A DNA stretch of 64,000 nucleotides from Opeltia flavorubescens (Eukaryota > Ascomycota > Lecanoromycetes > Teloschistales > Teloschistaceae), in contig KE546971.1 of NCBI GenBank assembly GCA_000442125.1, positions 1,118,583 through 1,182,582 of the forward strand. Direction: 5' to 3'. Positions 13,201 through 23,715 of this stretch are shown here, in pieces (the stretch's first letter is position 1; each line of letters starts with the position of its first letter). Made by a program: the position numbers and the translations under genes. The notes beneath the pieces were generated by a model, which was given only the letters and a program-made list of their open reading frames with translations, was not told where the DNA came from and ran no database searches.

Positions 13201-13275
13201 CGGGGACAAAATAAATCAACGCGCGTCAGCCGTTTTACCTTGATCTTCCAGCTTATTTGACTTTGTTCGGGCCAT
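10207..13275 (-). CDS. EIS1: Eisosome protein 1
   Basis: Exons (minus strand) 13239-13275, 13084-13179, 11499-13031 and 10207-11441 join to about 966 aa. The N-terminal half carries the eisosome-1 repeats: alanine-rich blocks such as ASKAAMAAKDYKPAPLWHP and KAAHAAAKDGAHVNIWSPE. A long charged coiled-coil follows (EKAEKQRARDEELRQQQEE region), then an acidic, Ser/Pro-rich disordered tail. Eis1 is a peripheral component of eisosomes, the plasma-membrane furrows organised by Pil1/Lsp1. The third intron is a GC-AG intron (donor gcaagt reading from 11498 downward, acceptor ending at 11442). It is needed to connect KRFRE to EEKADARAKKEE in phase, which keeps the coiled coil open. Confidence 0.87.
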
Positions 13276-13499
13276 GACTGGTTGTCCCGACTACTGACAC
13301 AACTCGAATGCTGATAGAACGATGGAAGGGTGCATTCGGTATTTTGCGTTGATATTGAGTTGTAAGTGTAAGGGATTTATACGCACACTTGGATTGATGT
13401 ATTGGGGGCGAGGTGTTAAACAAGTCACTGATTGGAGTGACTGAGTGACGTCTGAGGCTGTCGTATCCGTATTCAAATCTGGTGAAAAGAACCACCCCC
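13276..13499. promoter_or_regulatory. EIS1 upstream region, cut by the repeat element
   Basis: Upstream DNA of EIS1. The TIR element at 13500-14148 separates it from the upstream DNA of the divergent phosphatase gene (start 14384), so the pair would have shared roughly 460 bp of promoter before insertion. This follows from layout only; no binding site is identified. Confidence 0.4.
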
Positions 13500-14148
13500 T
13501 ATGGTCGCCCAGGTGTGCCAGATTGCCATAACTATTTACTTTTTCACTTTTGACCTTTGACTTCAGAATTCAGGCCAAATTTCACCTACTTNCCCAGCCA
13601 CAGCGCTACTAATACTGGTCAGATTCCTATAAAAAGTGTATGCACGGAAAGCTCTCGTAATGCGCTTTCAGAAGAGCTGCTTTATACTAGAATCCGGTAA
13701 TGTGGCGATGTTTTATTCAACTGCGAAGTTTTGTTAAGGGCTTAGAAGGGGTTTCTACTTGTACGAGGGCTTAGCCCTAGCTATATTTAATCGGGCTTAG
13801 AGCGTTTTCTACTACTATAAAAGGCTTAAACGCCAAGCTTCTAGCTCTTTATTAGTAGCTGTAAGCCCGTTAAACCCAAAACGTTTACTAAGCCACCCTA
13901 CACTACAAGCTTTACAGCTTAATAACACAACGCTTTCTCATTACATTCTAATATAAATTGGCTCGTTTAAAAGCGCATTACGAGAGCTTTCCGTGCATAC
14001 ACTTTTTATAGGAATATGACCAGTATTGGTGGCGCTGTGGCTAGGTAAGTAGGTGAAATTTGGCCTGAACTGTCAAAATGAAAAATGAAAAATGAAAAAG
14101 TGAAAAAGTGAAAAAGTTATGGCAATCTGGCACACCTGGGCGACCATA
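13500..14148. mobile_element. TIR element, copy 1 (non-autonomous, MITE-like)
   Basis: The ends are long inverted repeats. The left end begins TATGGTCGCCCAGGTGTGCC and the right end is its reverse complement, ending ...GGCGACCATA. The repeat continues inward for roughly 170 bp on each side, including the shared block around ACGGAAAGCTCTCGTAATGC, so the element can fold back on itself. No transposase is encoded. It is flanked by CCCCC on both sides (13495-13499 and 14149-14153), compatible with a short target duplication, although TA/TA at the borders leaves the exact edge ambiguous. A second, diverged copy is at 30214-30893. One ambiguous base (N) lies at 13592. Superfamily not assigned. Confidence 0.85.
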
Positions 14149-14383
14149 CCCCCTCGAACCCTGCCATTGAAGACTGGAGATTTCCACAGAGTCGATGTGT
14201 AAGATAGGTTTAGTAAAGAAGGTTGTGCATGTTCAACTTGACTTATGTATGGTATCAATCTATCCAGCACCCAGGGTTCTTGTGGAGACACAATTGGATG
14301 AGTTTCAAGACATGAATTAATAACCCACTTTTCCTATCTGCTGTATCTTGGAGTCCAAAATTTGAGCTCACTCTTTGGCAAAT

Positions 14384-15477
14384 ATGGCTGTTCCTTCAAG
14401 TCCCTTCCAAACTATCCTCAATTTCCGAGATCTTGGTGAATCGATTAACAGTCTGCAGTCAGCTGTGTCAGTCATTATCACTCATATCCATACAATTACT
14501 AACTATCAACAGCGTTCTGCGTCAAGGCCGGTTATTTAGAGGAGCAAGGGTAGATTGCTTCTTGATTAATGTCGTAGTGAGATTCACCTATCTGACTTCA
14601 TTAGCCAGACGATGCGAGCTCGGAAGATCGAGAATCCCTGTTACTGAAATGTCAAATTAAGACAATCGTCGATCTTCGATCAAAGTACTGGTTCCATCGT
14701 TTATCGTACTCCCCAAGCTAAAACCATCGCGAGAACAGAGCACATTCAGCAGGGGAAGAGCCATGACGCCAAAGTCCGTGATTGGGCTACGGACATTCAC
14801 GCCAGGGGCGAGAATATGCCCATGAAGATACCTAGCATCCGGTACTGCGAAATCAATCTAAATGGTACCTCGTACGAAAAAACTCTATTGAAGCGACTCC
14901 GATACATGAGCTTAGCGTACTCTGTCCGTCTTTCATGATCAAGAGAACACGAACCTAACATGCAAGCAGCAAGCTTATTGCACTCATGGCAGTAGGACGT
15001 CGAAACGAAGCAATCGCGATCCTAGGCAAGGAAGTCATCCAGCCTCGAGGCTTGGTTGGGCAAGCTATAGATTCCATCGACAGCTCCGGCGGCGAGCTCA
15101 AGCAAATCTTTGATTTGTTAGCTAATGTCGAAAGTTATCCTCTCTTCTTTCATTGCACGTCCGGCAAAGATCGTACTGGTCTAGTCGCATTGCTGATACT
15201 ACTGGTATTGGATGTTCCCCTCGAGGTGATTGCTGTGGATTACATGGCAAGCGAGGGAGAACTCGTTTCTGAATGTGAACTCAGGATCCGGGAGCTCAGA
15301 GCGATGGGCCTGTCTGATGACTTCGCCCGCTGTCCACCCAATTGGGTCATGGACGTTCACAGACACATTGAAAAGACTTATGGCAGTGTTCAGGGTTACC
15401 TTGATTGGATCCGAGTTGACGAAGCTGTGCGACAGAAGGTTAAATCCAACATTCTGGCGCAAACAAATACCCAGTAG
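14384..15477 (+). CDS. Fungal tyrosine/serine protein phosphatase (Y_phosphatase3 type)
   Basis: Exons 14384-14466, 14513-14549, 14605-14684, 14734-14916 and 14970-15477 join to about 296 aa. The CX5R signature HCTSGKDRTG places the nucleophile at about C190 and the arginine at R196. Upstream, NFRDLG and the block PDDASSEDRESLL...IKTIVDLRSK match the N-terminal signature of this atypical dual-specificity family. All four introns are short with in-phase GT-AG junctions. The substrate is unknown. Enzyme class is certain; the second exon boundary (donor gtcagt at 14467) was chosen because it alone restores the LRQGRLFRGAR block. Confidence 0.85.
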
Positions 15478-15571
15478 GACGAGATGACTAGAAGAACTTC
15501 TATTCATGTCTGCCAACCCAGGAGCTGCTGGTTCATGCTATAGACAGCAACCTTGAACCCGGGTATGTATT

Positions 15572-16867
15572 CTACCTTTGAGATCTCCTAGGACGGACAT
15601 CTGAACGCAAGTGGGCTCCTCTGCGTACTTCATACCCATATTCGTTAGGCAAAATGTCAACCTGAACACCGTATCCCTCGTCATCATCCTCTGTCTCTTC
15701 CGCACTAGGATTGTTGTTTATACCTCGTTCACTATGTTTAACCCTTCGAAGAGAAGATGGATCCGATGACGCAGCATGCGAAGAGGACGTGGGTAATGGT
15801 CGTCTGCTGATGCTCGGATATTGTATTTCTGCTGGACCTGAGACTATGCGGCGTCCTTGATTAAGATGATTGGAGCTATGCGGTGGAGGGGTGGAATATG
15901 CCTGATAGTATTGCATATCCAGCGGATAGTGGTGATCCGAAGATGCCGATCGTGGCCGTGGGTTCCAATGTGGGTCATCTGGTAAACGGCGTATCGTGGG
16001 TGAGGCTGGCGCTGGGGAGGCATAATCGGACTCTGAGGGATACCTTGGTTGCCCGGACCAGTACTGACTCGAAGGCAGAGGTGGCGTTGACTGTTGAAGG
16101 TTGGAAGAACTTCTAGACCGTGAGCCTGAACGAGCACCTTGATCGTTGGAAGACTGCTTGGCTATGGGTGAGTAGTATCCGATGGGTGTATGTTTTGGAC
16201 GACCGTCAGGTCCAGGTACAAGTATTCCCGGTGGTGTGGCGCCTCTCCCTTCTGGAGCATATGTTCCTTCGATTGTTGGACTGAGTCCAGAGCTTTTTCT
16301 CTTACCAGATCTTGAGTCTTTTCCGTTTGATAGGAGCTGATTGCTGGATCTACGTCTATCAATTTGTTTTGACCCGGATCCGGTGCGTGTACGCCTGCTT
16401 TCGTCCTGCCTTCGCTTACGTTCCAGTGCATCAATCTCTGGCTGGGTTAATTTGACATTGCGTTGGCCCAGAATCTGTGCTCGCCGAATTCGTTCCAGAG
16501 CTTGCTGCAGTAACAAATCCTCCTTGTTTCGTAAGGCAACCTGCATCGTTCCAGCAGAGTAATCCGTGGGAGCCTCCCCGTCGTCTGATGAATCAGACTC
16601 ATATCTCTCGACATAGTTGTGGGGACTCCGTGAGTAGGTCCCCAAATCAGCGCCTGTAAAATGCAATTGATCGCTAAAATAATTTCCATCTAATGTAACG
16701 CCTTGCCCGTCATCGTCATCGCTATCAAGTTCTTCGAAGTAACGCTCCTGCGACTCCCGCTTCGCATTCGCCCTACCCCTGGATGATCTTCCCCATGGGG
16801 GTGTAAATTTCGGAGTTCGCGGCCGACCATCTAGACCGCCTCCTCGGAAAAAGCTGTATCGATAGGC
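15572..16867 (-). CDS. Disordered Ser/Pro/Arg-rich protein, conserved N-terminal block, start not found
   Basis: A 431-codon open frame runs from an upstream stop at 16868-16870 to the stop at 15572, with no intron needed. It has a low-complexity GRPRTPKFTPPWGRSSRG block, acidic EELDSDDDDGQG, then FTGADLGTYSRSPHNYVERY and a helix with LTQPEIDALERKR, then a long Ser/Pro-rich tail. I recognise the pattern as a conserved fungal hypothetical but know no function. No ATG lies in frame before residue ~100, although the frame is clearly coding from ~16855. A short 5' exon, possibly spliced in at the cag before 16855, is therefore missing. Its 5' part overlaps the last 37 bases of the PRA1 gene on the same strand. 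Confidence 0.65.
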   Translation of the reverse strand, partial: AYRYSFFRGGGLDGRPRTPKFTPPWGRSSRGRANAKRESQERYFEELDSDDDDGQGVTLDGNYFSDQLHFTGADLGTYSRSPHNYVERYESDSSDDGEAPTDYSAGTMQVALRNKEDLLLQQALERIRRAQILGQRNVKLTQPEIDALERKRRQDESRRTRTGSGSKQIDRRRSSNQLLSNGKDSRSGKRKSSGLSPTIEGTYAPEGRGATPPGILVPGPDGRPKHTPIGYYSPIAKQSSNDQGARSGSRSRSSSNLQQSTPPLPSSQYWSGQPRYPSESDYASPAPASPTIRRLPDDPHWNPRPRSASSDHHYPLDMQYYQAYSTPPPHSSNHLNQGRRIVSGPAEIQYPSISRRPLPTSSSHAASSDPSSLRRVKHSERGINNNPSAEETEDDDEGYGVQVDILPNEYGYEVRRGAHLRSDVRPRRSQR

Positions 16868-17361
16868 TTATCCATGAATGATGCATGGCCAAGAATGCTC
16901 ACACCAGTAGCTCCAACCAGCCACAGCGCAGAACCAATAGGATTCGCCCAGATGAAGAGAGGAACTGCGATCACGAAAAGACCAGTATAGAGTTGCGATG
17001 TAGTCGCCCGAGCGAAGCCCAACTCAACGTCTCTGCCATCCAGTTTTTTGATACAGAAAAGACCGAGACCGACAAAGATAATGTCGAATAAAAGGGTCAA
17101 GTTGGTGAGCAAGCTATAGATGAGCAGCATGATAGCGACAGCAACATAGTTGCTCGAAAAATAGCCCAGGTTGTAGTTGACTCGACTCTGTACTTCCCCA
17201 AAACCTGCGGGTTTGGATAACCGGCTAAGGTTTAGAAATTCCGATATAGGCCTAAGATTTGCAAATCGCGTACTCAATGACTGGGATCTGACGCCTTCGA
17301 AACGAGAACCCAGGTTCAACCGGGATGTAAGGGCGTCAAGCGGGATCTGAATACGTGCCAT
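16831..17361 (-). CDS. YIP3: Prenylated Rab acceptor, PRA1 family
   Basis: Intronless, 176 aa from the ATG giving MARIQIPLDAL. The core SKPAGFGEVQSRVNYNLGYF and the C-terminal GHASFMDKPIDTAFSEEAV follow yeast Yip3 almost position by position. Two hydrophobic hairpins (around residues 75-115 and 125-155) give the usual four membrane segments. Yip3/PRA1 sits in the Golgi/ER membranes, binds prenylated Rab GTPases and helps ER-Golgi traffic. An in-frame extension upstream of the chosen ATG has no ATG and no similarity, so the shorter start is preferred. Divergent from ERJ5. Confidence 0.92.
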   Translation of the reverse strand: MARIQIPLDALTSRLNLGSRFEGVRSQSLSTRFANLRPISEFLNLSRLSKPAGFGEVQSRVNYNLGYFSSNYVAVAIMLLIYSLLTNLTLLFDIIFVGLGLFCIKKLDGRDVELGFARATTSQLYTGLFVIAVPLFIWANPIGSALWLVGATGVSILGHASFMDKPIDTAFSEEAV

Positions 17362-17908
17362 GGCAAAGAAGAGTCGGTAATAACACAAAGCGAAGTTGGA
17401 ATTGGAAAGGCGGTCTAGCGATTATCGAAGACTCACGCAACGGTAAGGAGACTGCTGATGAAAGATAACGTAGATGAAGAATTAGCTGAAATAAAGATCG
17501 GATACGTCCGCAAGATTAATTGAGTCAAAATACTCTGTGAAGAGGAAGACAAAGTAGTGATTGACTTGTACGAAATATAATGCAGGAACAATCAAGTGTG
17601 ATTCGGGGAAATTTAATTTTCCTTGGTTGTGGCTTGTGTGGTCAGCACAAAGCCACGATTGCCATTACCAAATCAAGCCATAAAATCTGGCTAGGATCTA
17701 GCACCTCATGCATTAAGGAGAAAGGAATCCGGGTGTAGACTTGATATATATGTCGCGTACTACGAGGTTGAGGGAGACTTGACTCATTAACAAATTGATC
17801 CGTAACCGAGGATTGTCCCCGCCTGCCACGTTACACATCCATTACGCTAAGGTTCTCGAATTCTCAGGCCCCTCGGATTTGGGCACCTATGCATCACTAC
17901 TCTGAGCC
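17362..17908. promoter_or_regulatory. Divergent promoter region, YIP3 / ERJ5
   Basis: 547 bases between two genes transcribed away from each other. No ORF or repeat is seen. Promoter role is inferred from layout. Confidence 0.5.
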
Positions 17909-19220
17909 ATGAGGACTTTTCATGCGGCGTTACTCTTCTTGAATGCGCTTCTCCTTACCGTGCATGGATTTACCAAAGACGGTCAGTTTTACCGTCACGG
18001 CGTCGTTGCGAGCTGGTTGTTGACATAGGAAATCTCAAATTTCGGTTTAGACCATGAAATTTTCAGGCTCAAAGATGAGTTGACCCTTACAGAAGGCGAT
18101 AATGTGACATTCTATGGTAGAGGACACTTCGAATTCTCTCAAATCCTGTTCTTACATCGTGTCAGATTTTATTGGAGTCAAATCAAGCGCTTCACAGGAT
18201 GAGATTACCAAGGCCTATCGGAAAAAGTCCAGATTGATGCACCCAGACAAGGCAAAACAAAACTTTATAGCTTCGAGAGCAAAGCCTCCACCAAAAAAGC
18301 CAAGCCAGAAAGGCAAGAAGCCCGGCGTACATGTCAGCAAACCTCCTAGCGAGAAGGAGATTCAAGATGCGGTCCAAGAAGCTACTAAACGCCATGCGCG
18401 GCTGAGTGTTGTAGCTGAGATCCTGAAGGGGGAAGGCAGAGAACGTTACGATTATTTCCTGGCGAATGGCTTTCCTAGATGGCGAGGCACGGGATACTAT
18501 TATGCACGCTTCAGACCTGGCCTTGGCTCGGTACTCGCCGGACTCTTTGTTGTAGGCGGAGGTTTTGCTCACTATGGCGCCTTGTATCTCAGCTGGAAGC
18601 GGCAGAACGAATTCGTGGAGAGATATATCCGACAAGCCAGAAGGGCCGCGTGGGGTGATGACTCGGGAATCGCAGGCATTCCAGGTCTCAATGGGGTCGC
18701 GGTGCCGGTACAATCTTCACCTACCCAGAACGATGGTGCAGCCACCTTGAACCGAAGGCAAAAGCGACAGCAAGAAAGGGAAAACAAGAAGGAGAAGGAC
18801 AGCGCCAAGCCGAAAGGTGGTGGACAGCGGAGTGGTACGAACACGCCTTTGGAGATAGATTCACTTACAGGACCTCAGGGCGCCAAGAAGAGAGTACAAG
18901 CCGAGAACGGCAAGATCCTTCTCGTCGACTCGGCAGGGAACGTTTTTCTTGAAGGTGAAGACGAAGACGGTGAGAAACAGGAGTATCTGCTAGACCCCAA
19001 TGAGATATCGAGACCGACCATACGCCAAACCCTGGTATTTAGACTGCCTGCATGGTTATATGCAAAGATCAGGACCCTTTTCAGTAGGCAGTCACAGGAC
19101 TCCGAGGAGGAAAAGACTGCGGATGGGTCTATTGCGATAGCACGGAGCGACCATTCAACGACGACTGCTTCGAATAGCACATCACGAAAGCGCGTTAGGC
19201 GGAACGGAAAAGCAAATTAA
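17909..19220 (+). CDS. ERJ5: ER membrane J-domain co-chaperone
   Basis: Exons 17909-17981, 18051-18116 and 18166-19220, about 397 aa. A hydrophobic signal sequence (residues 1-20, ending VHGFTKDD) leads into the short HEIFRLKDEL segment. The J domain follows (DFIGVKSSASQDEITKAYRK, HPD at 72-74) with a Lys/Pro-rich insert after HPD that is typical of Erj5. A single membrane segment (GSVLAGLFVVGGGFAHYGAL) comes next, then the conserved WKRQNEFVERYIRQAR and a charged cytosolic tail with KRQQERENKKEK. Erj5 stimulates Hsp70 Kar2/BiP in the ER lumen. Both introns are in phase (both phase 1). Recognition is firm. Confidence 0.9.
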
Positions 19221-19698
19221 GCCCAAGCAGGGGAAATAACATTTCCGCAACACAAACCATAGCGTTATATCCCAAGTTGATCCATGTACTTCGGCTGAAA
19301 TGGTACTTTGCACTTTTAAAACACTCTCCGAAGTATCTTGTNAACAACCTATCGTGACTGCTCCTTGCAAAGACAGACTTTTCCTGGAATTCCAGATTAT
19401 CCCTATTTCAACGAGAGATTATCGAAGACATCCTCCATCCCTCACAATCTTACAAGCAAGCTGCTTCCAGCAAGGATCTCCATGAGTTCCCAACGTCTTA
19501 TCACATGTGATCTCATTTCATCCAAACATGCCTCCCGGGAGCCAAGCTCAGCGCTGAGCGGCCATTGATTGTGAAGCACCTAGCATTGGCTTGATTATCG
19601 GCCCTAATACTGTCCTCATCAGGCCATCCCAACATCGGCTAGTCGAGCACATCAAGGCGGCTGCGAGTGACAACTTGGCAGGCAGCAGATTTCTCCCC
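19221..19698. other. Intergenic between convergent genes
   Basis: 3' flanks of ERJ5 and the small membrane-protein gene, with one ambiguous base at 19342. No gene or clear repeat seen. Confidence 0.5.
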
Positions 19699-20112
19699 TC
19701 ACATGAACATCTTCGCAATTCTCATTGCACTTTGTATACCCCCTTCACTTCCTCCATCAGCAAAGCTACTCAAAGAAGAAAAGCCGCCCCTATTTCCACC
19801 ATAGCCGCCCATCATACTGCTTAATCCGGCTGGCAAGCGAATACCGAATTGACGAAGAATGTTGTGCAGTGCACCACCAGTCAATAGCGGCATGATAACA
19901 AGGAAGAAAACCTTGACTGGATGACGCCGTGCGTAGCTGTATAGATTACGGAATATCTTTTTAATTTGGTAGACCATGCGCTGGATATAGCCATCGCGAG
20001 GTCGTCTTTTGTAGTACGAAGAGGATCCGTGATGTGAGTAAGAGGACGAAGAGCGCCGGTATGAAGAGTGCCGAGAAGGTGTGGGGCTTCCAGGGCCCGA
20101 GAACCAGGCCAT
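19699..20112 (-). CDS. Small conserved fungal membrane protein, function unknown
   Basis: Single exon, 137 aa. Ser/Tyr/His-rich N terminus (HHGSSSYYKRRPRDGYIQR), a basic stretch (YQIKKIFRNLYSYARRHPVK), one hydrophobic segment (VFFLVIMPLLTGGALHNIL) and a Gly-rich C terminus (MMGGYGGNRGGFSS). The arrangement is that of a conserved ascomycete hypothetical with one transmembrane helix. I know no experimental function. The ATG giving MAWFSG is preferred over upstream non-ATG extension. Confidence 0.75.
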   Translation of the reverse strand: MAWFSGPGSPTPSRHSSYRRSSSSYSHHGSSSYYKRRPRDGYIQRMVYQIKKIFRNLYSYARRHPVKVFFLVIMPLLTGGALHNILRQFGIRLPAGLSSMMGGYGGNRGGFSSLSSFADGGSEGGIQSAMRIAKMFM

Positions 20113-20590
20113 TGTGTTTGAGTAGGTCCGAATGAGCGGTATGGTCAGCTTGAATGTGCAATGGAAAATTCTACGGTCTCGAGACACACGCGAAAGTTGT
20201 AGGAAAGGGAAAGCCAACGTTGATCAGTCGAGCGAGAGGTAAAAAGGCTGGGAACTCTGTGGAGTAAGGCTTGGCTAGCAACAACCTTAAATGAGCGAGC
20301 TGCAGGGGTAATGGCCAAGCTAAGGTAGCTGGTGGGGGTTGACCGAACGCCTTGGTCATAGCCATATCGCACTCCACACTGCGTCACATGTTTTGTCCTA
20401 TAGATTGCGTATATGCATTCGAGCTTTCCAACTGAACCGGTTCCTCTGAACACTACAACCATACATGACTAAATCCTGCATCACCAAATACACTTCGTCA
20501 ATCGTTGAGGCATCGTAGTCCAGGAACCTCTGACCACTTCAAGGCTTCCTTCCTATTTCTAAGTCAAGGCAGCTACCACGGGAACCCAAA
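20113..20590. promoter_or_regulatory. Divergent promoter region
   Basis: 478 bases between the small membrane-protein gene and the J-domain gene, transcribed apart. No ORF or repeat recognised; role inferred from layout. Confidence 0.45.
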
Positions 20591-21478
20591 ATGTCGAGTG
20601 TGTTCTATTCGCTACTTACCCTTATCGACACTTGTGGCTAACAAAAGATACACAGATCCACCTATGGATTATTGTATGTTGCTGTCACGTCGATCCTCTT
20701 CTTGCGCCTAATAAACCTAGACAAGGTCCTCGATATCCCACCTAATGCTACTCAACAGCAAGTCCGCGATGCATACAAAAAGTCTGTCGCACACACCACG
20801 ATCTGCATCAAAGGCTGACGAGAAGCGCAGACAGGCTCTGAAGTCACATCCAGATCGTGTTCCTTCCGATTCTTCCGAAAGGCCTGCGCGGACCAAGAAG
20901 TTTCAGCAAATCAATGACGCTTACTATACCCTCTCTGACCCATCACGACGCCGCGACTATGATTCGGCGCGCTCCTACCATGGCTTCCCAGACACGTCCG
21001 CCGGAGCCTCGGATCCAGAGGAGGAAGAGATACCACGCCCCAAGGCCTCAGGCGGAGGCGGCTTCCCTTGGTCGTCCTTTGGCTTCGGCGCGAAGAATGC
21101 GAACGAGGAGGAAAAGTTTAGCAATGAACAATTTGGCTCAGTCTTTGAAGAGATGTTGAGGGACGAGGGTCTGGCTGAGGGTGAGGAAGCCAAGCCAACG
21201 GGTAAATTTTGGAGCCTTGTAGGAGGTCTGAGCGGTGGCGCCATGGGCTTCATCGTCGCCAACTTCCCAGGAGCTTTGGCTGGAGCTGTTGCCGGCAATC
21301 GTCTAGGGGCTGTACGTGATGCTAGAGGTAAGAGCGTTTACAGTGTCTTCCAAGGTACGTACTTCTCGGACAGGGAGCACGACATTACTGACCAAAAGCA
21401 GAGTTACCGCAAGGCGATAAAGCAAAGCTTTTAAGTGAGCTGGCTGCAAAAGTATTTGCTCATGCCATAGGCTCGTAG
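20591..21478 (+). CDS. DnaJ-domain protein with glycine-zipper C terminus
   Basis: Exons 20591-20597 (7 nt), 20656-20673 (18 nt), 20721-20781, 20831-21354 and 21402-21478, about 228 aa. The spliced N terminus reads MSNPPMDYYKVLDIPPNATQ, continuing into YKKQALKSHPDR with the HPD at 35-37, which confirms the tiny exons. After the J domain come a Pro/Gly-rich linker (SGGGGFPWSSFGFG) and a Gly/Ala-rich hydrophobic stretch (GGLSGGAMGFIVANFPGALA) that may insert in or contact a membrane. It presumably stimulates an Hsp70; which one is unknown. The reading frame before 20831 is intron-broken and easily mis-called. Confidence 0.82.
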
Positions 21479-21819
21479 GAGCCAAAACTCGGCTGTCCAC
21501 ATCCCTGTCAATATGTTTGGTTCGTGTTGTTGGGAGTTTCGGCGCTTTGATCCTATCAATACCATACTTATCCTTACAGACCAACATTTTGACGTATTGA
21601 TTTCTATCATGTCAATTTTGGAAGACCTGATCGAAATCCGACTTACAGCATTTAGATTGAGGCGGTAAAACCGCAAAGATACCCGGTTCCGTTCGCTTCA
21701 TAGTAATGACGTAATCTGCATGTGGAAGCAATGCGCTCGTACGTAAAAGCTTAGCGCTTCCAGGTCATCATTAGAAATGTCCAACACCACCCAAACCGCA
21801 ACATCGTATTCCTATCGGT
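21479..21819. other. Intergenic, upstream of the lipase gene
   Basis: About 340 bases without a gene. Holds the J-protein 3' flank and the lipase promoter. Confidence 0.5.
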
Positions 21820-23033
21820 ATGCTTCCTCCAAATTTGAAAGCAGTCTCAATAGTCTTATTAGCCATATTTCATGGGACAATTGGATGGCCGCAACAGGCT
21901 CCTCTAATAAATATTCCAGCGTCCCACAGAGCAGAGAATGTGACAACTGAGCTCTTCAGCGACCTAGAAGAACTTTCGAGGATCGTCGACATCTCATATT
22001 GTGTAGGTACAGCAGGCCTGGGTATACAAAAACCATTTCTTTGCGCAAGCCGATGTCAGGACTTTAGGCATTTCGAATTGATAAAAGTGAGATTCCATAT
22101 CGCTTTTTAATTATTCTGACCTGAGTGCACATCTGATCGGGTCAGACATGGAATACCGGCCCTCTTCTTTCTGATAGTTGTGGTTATGTTGCATTATCAC
22201 ACCCGCCTTCTGCACCGCGTATCATAGTCGCATTCAGGGGGACTTACAGCATAGCGGGTGCACTTGTCGACTTGTCGACGATACCACAGAAGTATGTCCC
22301 TTACTCAGGTGATGAGAGCGACGAGCAGGGCGAGAATGGGTTAAGCAGTCAGTGGCATCCAGTCGTAGGATCGGTCAACCCAAAAAGCTCCAGATGCGAT
22401 AAATGCATGGTCCATGCAGGGTTCATGACTTCATGGCGTCATACGCGCTCTGAAGTGATTGACATTTTAAAGGAGATAGTGGATCAATATCCAGATTATC
22501 AATTAACTCTTGTTGGACACTCACTCGGAGGAGCCGTTGCAGCGCTAGCGTCATTGGAGTTGCATGCTAAGGGCTGGAATCCTCAGGTCACCACCTTCGG
22601 AGAGCCGAGAATAGGGAACGAAGCCTTGATGAAGTACATCGACAAGGTATTCCACAACGAAAGCTCGGCGAGTGCAAGTAGGCAGTATAGGCGAGTAACG
22701 CATATCGATGATCCAGTGCCTTTGCTCCCATTGAACGAATGGGGATACAGAATGCACGCCGGGGAAATATATGTTTCGAAACCTGATCTACCACCGGAGA
22801 AAGACGATCTTCGGCTGTGTGAAGGAGACGAGGATCCTGCGTGTATTGCTAGCGCTGAGGCTGTCTCTGAAACCTTCCCATCGAGGATGGAGCCTGTAGC
22901 AGTCATAGAGAACTTGAGGAAGTGGTGGCTTGAAAGTCGAGATATTCCTGCTCGTTTCCGGGTATGGCAGCTTCTCTTTTCACATCGCGACTACTTTCAC
23001 AGATTGGGCCTTTGTGTTCCTGGGAGAACCTAG
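21820..23033 (+). CDS. Secreted class 3 lipase
   Basis: Exons 21820-22086 and 22146-23033, about 384 aa. A signal peptide is likely (NLKAVSIVLLAIFHGTIGWP). The alpha/beta-hydrolase motif GHSLGG (nucleophile about S215) follows IIVAFRGT, the lipase-3 strand with the oxyanion region. Candidate acid and histidine are in HIDDPVPLLP and YRMHAGEIY. CDKCMVHAGF with its cysteines is usual for the family. It would hydrolyse triacylglycerols or related esters outside the cell. The single intron restores the run ELIK-TWNTGPLLSDSCGY in phase. Substrate not predictable. Confidence 0.88.
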
Positions 23034-23358
23034 GAAGATTGGTACAGCAGCTATGTTTAGTCAGCGCCTCTCCATATGGTAGTTGGTGTTCCAGCACCGT
23101 TGGTTGAACATGAAAGCATAGCCTGTTGTCAATCAGGCTTGGACTCTAAAATCATCACTATCGTCAGAGCTACGCGCCTAACTTAGGCTTACGGGTTTTA
23201 GTGATTAATGGCTGAGAATCGAAGTGTCGTATTTACCTCTATTCACTTTTTTGGTTAACTGATGGGTCAGGTCAAGTAATGCCTGCCGCTATGAGCATCA
23301 CACTTACGACAAATATGAGTATAAAATTGGGGGCTGAGGCGTTCAAGAGGTCGTTTCG
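23034..23358. other. Intergenic between convergent genes
   Basis: 3' flanks of the lipase and SDH6 genes. No gene seen. Confidence 0.45.
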
Positions 23359-23715
23359 TCACCGTATGATATTCTTGATGTCGGGCGAAGAATATATCTC
23401 GAGCTGACGTTGGCCTTTTCTAAGTAAATATTCGATAGCAGAGAAGTCCTTCTTGTCCAGCAATACATTTTGCTTGAACTCATTTCTTTGCAGAAGAGTC
23501 AAAACTACTCCTACAGCCGTAACAATAGGGTATACACTTTTCTTACCTCGCAAAGGTCTTGAAATTATCCCGCGCGTCCTAGAAGTCAGTTTCAATCAGC
23601 TAGTACCTCAAGTTGCTGGGCCAAGTCATCCACCTACTGGAGGTTTTTTCGCAGCTTCTTTCAAGCAATCACGGTAGAGCGCTAGAACCTGCTTCTGTAG
23701 ACCTGACAGTCTCAT
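23359..23715 (-). CDS. SDH6: Succinate dehydrogenase assembly factor 1 (LYR protein)
   Basis: Exons (minus strand) 23638-23715, 23547-23578 and 23359-23485, 78 aa. The spliced protein begins MRLSGLQKQVLALYRDCLKE with LYR at 13-15, passes through RDNFKTFARNEF across a 32-nt exon, and ends in LDKKDFSAIEYLLRKG and RQLEIYSSPDIK. These three blocks are diagnostic of SDHAF1/Sdh6, a mitochondrial matrix factor that helps insert Fe-S clusters into Sdh2. Only the last exon shows up as an open frame, so the gene is easily missed. Divergent from the FAH-family gene. Confidence 0.9.

Noticed and set aside
14140-14165. tRNA B-box-like word (GGGTTCGAGG on the minus strand)
   Set aside because: No matching A box or cloverleaf; it sits at the edge of the repeat element.
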